Shown here one piece after another: positions 6,847 to 8,836 of a stretch of DNA of 8,836 nt. The stretch's first letter is position 1; each line of letters opens with the position of its first letter. The notes beneath the pieces were generated by a model. The model saw only the letters and a program-made list of their open reading frames with translations, searched no databases and was not told the origin of the DNA. The stretch is from contig CAMLJA010000067.1 of the NCBI GenBank assembly GCA_946480065.1, positions 1 to 8,836 on the forward strand. The letters are read 5' to 3'. Source of the DNA: an uncultured Thermomonas sp. GTDB taxonomy: Bacteria > Pseudomonadota > Gammaproteobacteria > Xanthomonadales > Xanthomonadaceae. The position numbers and the translations under genes were made by a program.

Positions 6847-6882
6847 CAGCGGCCCGCCGCCAGCGTGAGCAGCGGCCCGCCG
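6847..6882. repeat. 13-bp direct repeat upstream of the MerC gene
   Basis: CAGCGGCCCGCCG occurs at 6847-6859 and again at 6870-6882, a period of 23 bp, close to two helical turns. Both copies lie between the permease stop and the Zur-like box, in the region where the -35 and any activator site of the MerC promoter would be. Function is unknown, and it may be a chance tandem duplication. Confidence 0.45.
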
Positions 6883-6894
6883 GCGACCGCGCGT

Positions 6895-7671
6895 TCAGGC
6901 GCGGGTCGCCCTGCGCAGCCCCGGCGCGGCGTGCGCCAGCAGCGCGAAGCCGGCCAGCGCCCACACGATCAGCGCGCCGCTGGGCAGGTCCAGCACCGCC
7001 GACGCCGCCAGGCCGCCCACGTAGCCCAGCACCCCGATGGCGTAGGCCCGGGCCAGCCCTGCCCGGCCGCGCAGGCCGGCGGTCGCCAGTGCCGGCACTA
7101 TCAGGCTGGCGAACACCAGGTACACGCCGACCAGCTGCACCGAGGCGGTGATGGCCAGCGCGAACAGGCCGTAGAACCACAGCCCGGCCAGCCGCCCGCG
7201 GCGCCACCACAGCAGCGCCAGCAGCACCAGCGACAGCAGCAGCACCGGCAGCAGCTGGGCGTAGTTCACCCACAGGATCTGCCCGACCAGCAGGTCCTTG
7301 AGGTGTTCGCCGCCCTGCGGATTGTTGGCGAGCAGCAGCAGGCCGCCGGTCGCGGCCAGCACGAACAGGGTGCCGATCAGCGGCTCCTGCCGCTCCGGCC
7401 AGCGCTTGTCCGTCCAGGCCAGCAGGCCCGCGCCCAGCAGCGCGGCGGCGGCGGCGGCGAACTGCACGCCGATGCCGTGCTCGTCCACCCCCAGCGCCTG
7501 CGCCAGGATCACCCCCAGGCCGGCGATCTGGGCGATCGCCAGGTCGATGAAGATGATCCCGCGCGCCAGCACCTGCTTGCCCAGCGGCACGTGGGTGGCC
7601 AGCACCAGCAGGCCGGCCGCGCAGGCCGGGCCGAGGATGGCGAGGTCGAGTGCGTCCCAGTTCAGCGTCAT
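6895..7671 (-). CDS. Metal ABC transporter permease (ABC-3/ZnuB family)
   Basis: A 258-residue inner-membrane subunit of a zinc/manganese-type ABC importer. Most of it is hydrophobic, with helices around residues 10-28, 38-60, 69-86, 98-115, 138-155, 163-198 and 207-246. PLGKQVLARGIIFIDLAIAQ (29-48) and VGVYLVFASLIVPALAT (181-197) match the two best-kept regions of the ABC-3 family; the second holds the segment contacting the ATPase. Length is typical of ZnuB. The ATG at 7671 overlaps the TGA of the binding-protein gene by 4 nt (ATGA), with only a weak GCAGG before it, so translation is probably coupled. No ATP-binding subunit follows; the next gene is the MerC-domain gene behind its own promoter. 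Zinc is favoured over manganese because of the Zur-like site nearby. Confidence 0.92.
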   Translation of the reverse strand: MTLNWDALDLAILGPACAAGLLVLATHVPLGKQVLARGIIFIDLAIAQIAGLGVILAQALGVDEHGIGVQFAAAAAALLGAGLLAWTDKRWPERQEPLIGTLFVLAATGGLLLLANNPQGGEHLKDLLVGQILWVNYAQLLPVLLLSLVLLALLWWRRGRLAGLWFYGLFALAITASVQLVGVYLVFASLIVPALATAGLRGRAGLARAYAIGVLGYVGGLAASAVLDLPSGALIVWALAGFALLAHAAPGLRRATRA

Positions 7672-8567
7672 TTCGCCTGCGCCAGCAGCTTGTCGAGGGT
7701 GGAATCGAACAGCCCGAACAGGTCCTTCGCCTGCGCGTCGCCGCCCACGGTGAACGGCAGCGCCACCACCGGCACGCCGGTGCGCGAGGACAGCCATTCG
7801 GATGCCTTCGGATCCATGTAGGCGGCGTGGACGATGGCCAGGGTGCCGCTGGATTTGGTGATGCCGACCAGGCTGGCCAGGTGCCCCGCCGTCGGCGGCA
7901 CGCCGGGCTTGGGTTCCAGCGCGCCGATCTGCTGCATGCCCAGCCAGTCCCACAGGTAGGGCCAGCTGATGTGGTGGACCACGACCTTGCGGCCCTTCAG
8001 CGGGGCGGCCCTGGCCTTCCAGCGCACCATCGCGGCCAGCCAGCGCCTGGAGAAGTCCTCCGTCCGCGCCTGGTAGGTGGCGGCGTTGGCCGGGTCCACC
8101 TGCGCCAGCCGGGCGCCGAGCGCCTTGGCGATCACCAGGATCCGGCGCGGGTCCATCTGCACGTGCGGGTTGCCCTCGGGATGCACGTCGCCGTTGGCGC
8201 GGTCCAGCGCGGTGGGCACCTCCAGCCGCTTGACCTGCATCGCGGCCATGAACGACCCGGGGCCCGCGGCCACCTTCGCGTTGCCGGACTGGCGCAGCAG
8301 CTGCGGCAGCCAGCCCACCTCCAGCCCGGCGCCGGTGCAGGCGACCAGGTCGGCGGCGCGCACCTTGGCGATCAGGCTGGGCTTGGCCTCCACCACGTGC
8401 ACGTCCTGCAGCGCGGTGGTGGCCACGTCCACGTCGACCTTGTCGCCGCCCAGTTCCCGTACCAGTGACCCCCACTCGGGCTCGCAGGCGAACACGCGCA
8501 GCTTGGCCTGCGCCGGCACCGCGGCGAGCGCGGCGGCGAGCAGGACCGGGATCGCAAGCAACTTCAT
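7668..8567 (-). CDS. Periplasmic zinc/manganese-type ABC binding protein (cluster A-I, ZnuA-like)
   Basis: A 299-residue solute-binding protein that captures a divalent metal in the periplasm for the permease encoded just after it. The N-terminus is a Sec signal peptide (MKLLAIPVLLAAALAAVPAQA), probably cleaved after Ala21. Likely metal ligands: His57 in TALQDVHVVEAKPS (families usually have D-P-H), His135 in GNPHVQMDP, and His198 or His199 in VVVHHISWPYLWDWLG. A fourth, acidic ligand may be Asp252 (AAYMDPKASEW). KPSLIAKVRAADLVACTGAGLEVGWL (63-88) is the usual conserved block. The long His/Asp-rich loop found in many ZnuA proteins is missing. The start at 8567 has AGGAG at 8574-8578, 6 nt upstream, and begins the signal peptide. 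It lies 11 bp behind the outer-membrane gene and overlaps the permease gene by 4 nt, so the three form one operon. Confidence 0.92.
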   Translation of the reverse strand: MKLLAIPVLLAAALAAVPAQAKLRVFACEPEWGSLVRELGGDKVDVDVATTALQDVHVVEAKPSLIAKVRAADLVACTGAGLEVGWLPQLLRQSGNAKVAAGPGSFMAAMQVKRLEVPTALDRANGDVHPEGNPHVQMDPRRILVIAKALGARLAQVDPANAATYQARTEDFSRRWLAAMVRWKARAAPLKGRKVVVHHISWPYLWDWLGMQQIGALEPKPGVPPTAGHLASLVGITKSSGTLAIVHAAYMDPKASEWLSSRTGVPVVALPFTVGGDAQAKDLFGLFDSTLDKLLAQAK

Positions 8568-8578
8568 CGAAGGCTCCT

Positions 8579-8836
8579 TCAGAACGAATGCGCGCCGTGG
8601 GCGCCGAGGCTGGTCTGGTACTGCAGGATCACCGCGTTGTCGGTGGCGTCCGGCGCGGGGGCGTCGCGGCTGAGCTGGAGGCGGAACAGGCTGAACTCGC
8701 TGTTGCGCCAGGTCAGCTCCACGCTGTTCCGGTACGGGTCGAAGCCGCCCACCGGCAGCGCATCGTTGCCCCACAGGCGGTCGTGGCGATAGCCGACGTC
8801 CCAGGTCCGGTTGAGGCGATAGACCGCCTCGGCATA
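8579..8836 (-). CDS. C-terminus of a probable outer-membrane beta-barrel protein, cut by window edge
   Basis: Only the last 85 residues are visible; the gene enters from the right edge. The segment has alternating polar and nonpolar residues and many aromatic ones, as in beta-strands: YAEAVYRLNRTWDVGYRHD, NSVELTWRNSEFSLFRLQLS, and NAVILQYQTSLG near the end. It closes with a C-terminal phenylalanine (AHGAHSF), the usual end of proteins inserted by the Bam machinery. The closing histidines might bind metal. It ends 11 bp before the metal-binding protein gene and probably belongs to the same transcript, so a role in passing metal through the outer membrane (porin or TonB-dependent receptor) is a fair guess. 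I cannot name the family from this fragment. Confidence 0.6.
   Translation of the reverse strand, partial: YAEAVYRLNRTWDVGYRHDRLWGNDALPVGGFDPYRNSVELTWRNSEFSLFRLQLSRDAPAPDATDNAVILQYQTSLGAHGAHSF

Noticed and set aside
8582..8774. N-terminal extension of the metal-binding protein
   Set aside because: Pro/Arg/Gln-rich shadow of the outer-membrane gene; the ATG at 8567 with AGGAG directly starts the signal peptide.

Overview
The window is very GC-rich, gene-dense, and reads like a chromosome of the Xanthomonadaceae/Lysobacteraceae (Xanthomonas, Lysobacter or Luteimonas-like Gammaproteobacteria). The grounds are the very close motif match of the first plus-strand gene to the Xanthomonas nucleotide pyrophosphatase/phosphodiesterase as I remember it, the HutF-type histidine pathway, and a bTHX-like small ribosomal protein. 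The genus is an inference. Nothing looks recently acquired: there is no IS element, phage gene, tRNA or CRISPR array.

Left part (1-5959): a histidine-utilisation (hut) neighbourhood broken up by other genes. The start of hutU (urocanase) leaves the window leftward. A lipoprotein nucleotide pyrophosphatase/phosphodiesterase and an Ogt-type O6-alkylguanine-DNA alkyltransferase form a 4-nt-overlapping pair on the plus strand. hutF (formimidoylglutamate deiminase) runs back on the minus strand, with its stop codon directly against that of ogt. A CLC-type chloride/proton antiporter and hutI (imidazolonepropionase) form a second 4-nt-overlapping pair on the plus strand. HutU, HutI and HutF are consecutive enzymes: urocanate to imidazolonepropionate to formimidoylglutamate to formylglutamate plus ammonia. 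HutH, the last deformylase step and any HutC repressor are not in the window.

Middle (5960-6422): a strong hairpin between convergent genes, probably terminating both, then a 62-residue minus-strand protein with a bTHX (30S ribosomal protein) head and a lysine/alanine-rich histone H1-like tail, with a leader of roughly 100 nt.

Right part (6423-8836): a minus-strand metal-uptake locus. In transcription order it holds the C-terminus of a probable outer-membrane beta-barrel protein (cut by the window edge), a periplasmic zinc/manganese-type binding protein, an ABC-3 family permease, and, behind its own promoter, a MerC-domain membrane protein. A 13-bp palindrome that fits a Zur box covers the presumed -10 element of the MerC gene. 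No ABC ATPase is visible.

A recurring feature is that the four genes that start promoter-proximally without a Shine-Dalgarno (NPP, hutF, clcA, MerC gene) each carry a -10-like hexamer 6-7 nt before the ATG, as expected of leaderless mRNAs. Most of the others have AGGAG or GGGAGG sites. I see no undescribed multi-gene system. The points most worth checking are the Zur/MerC promoter, the leaderless set, the nested palindromes between hutF and clcA, the shortened HutF and the tailed bTHX.
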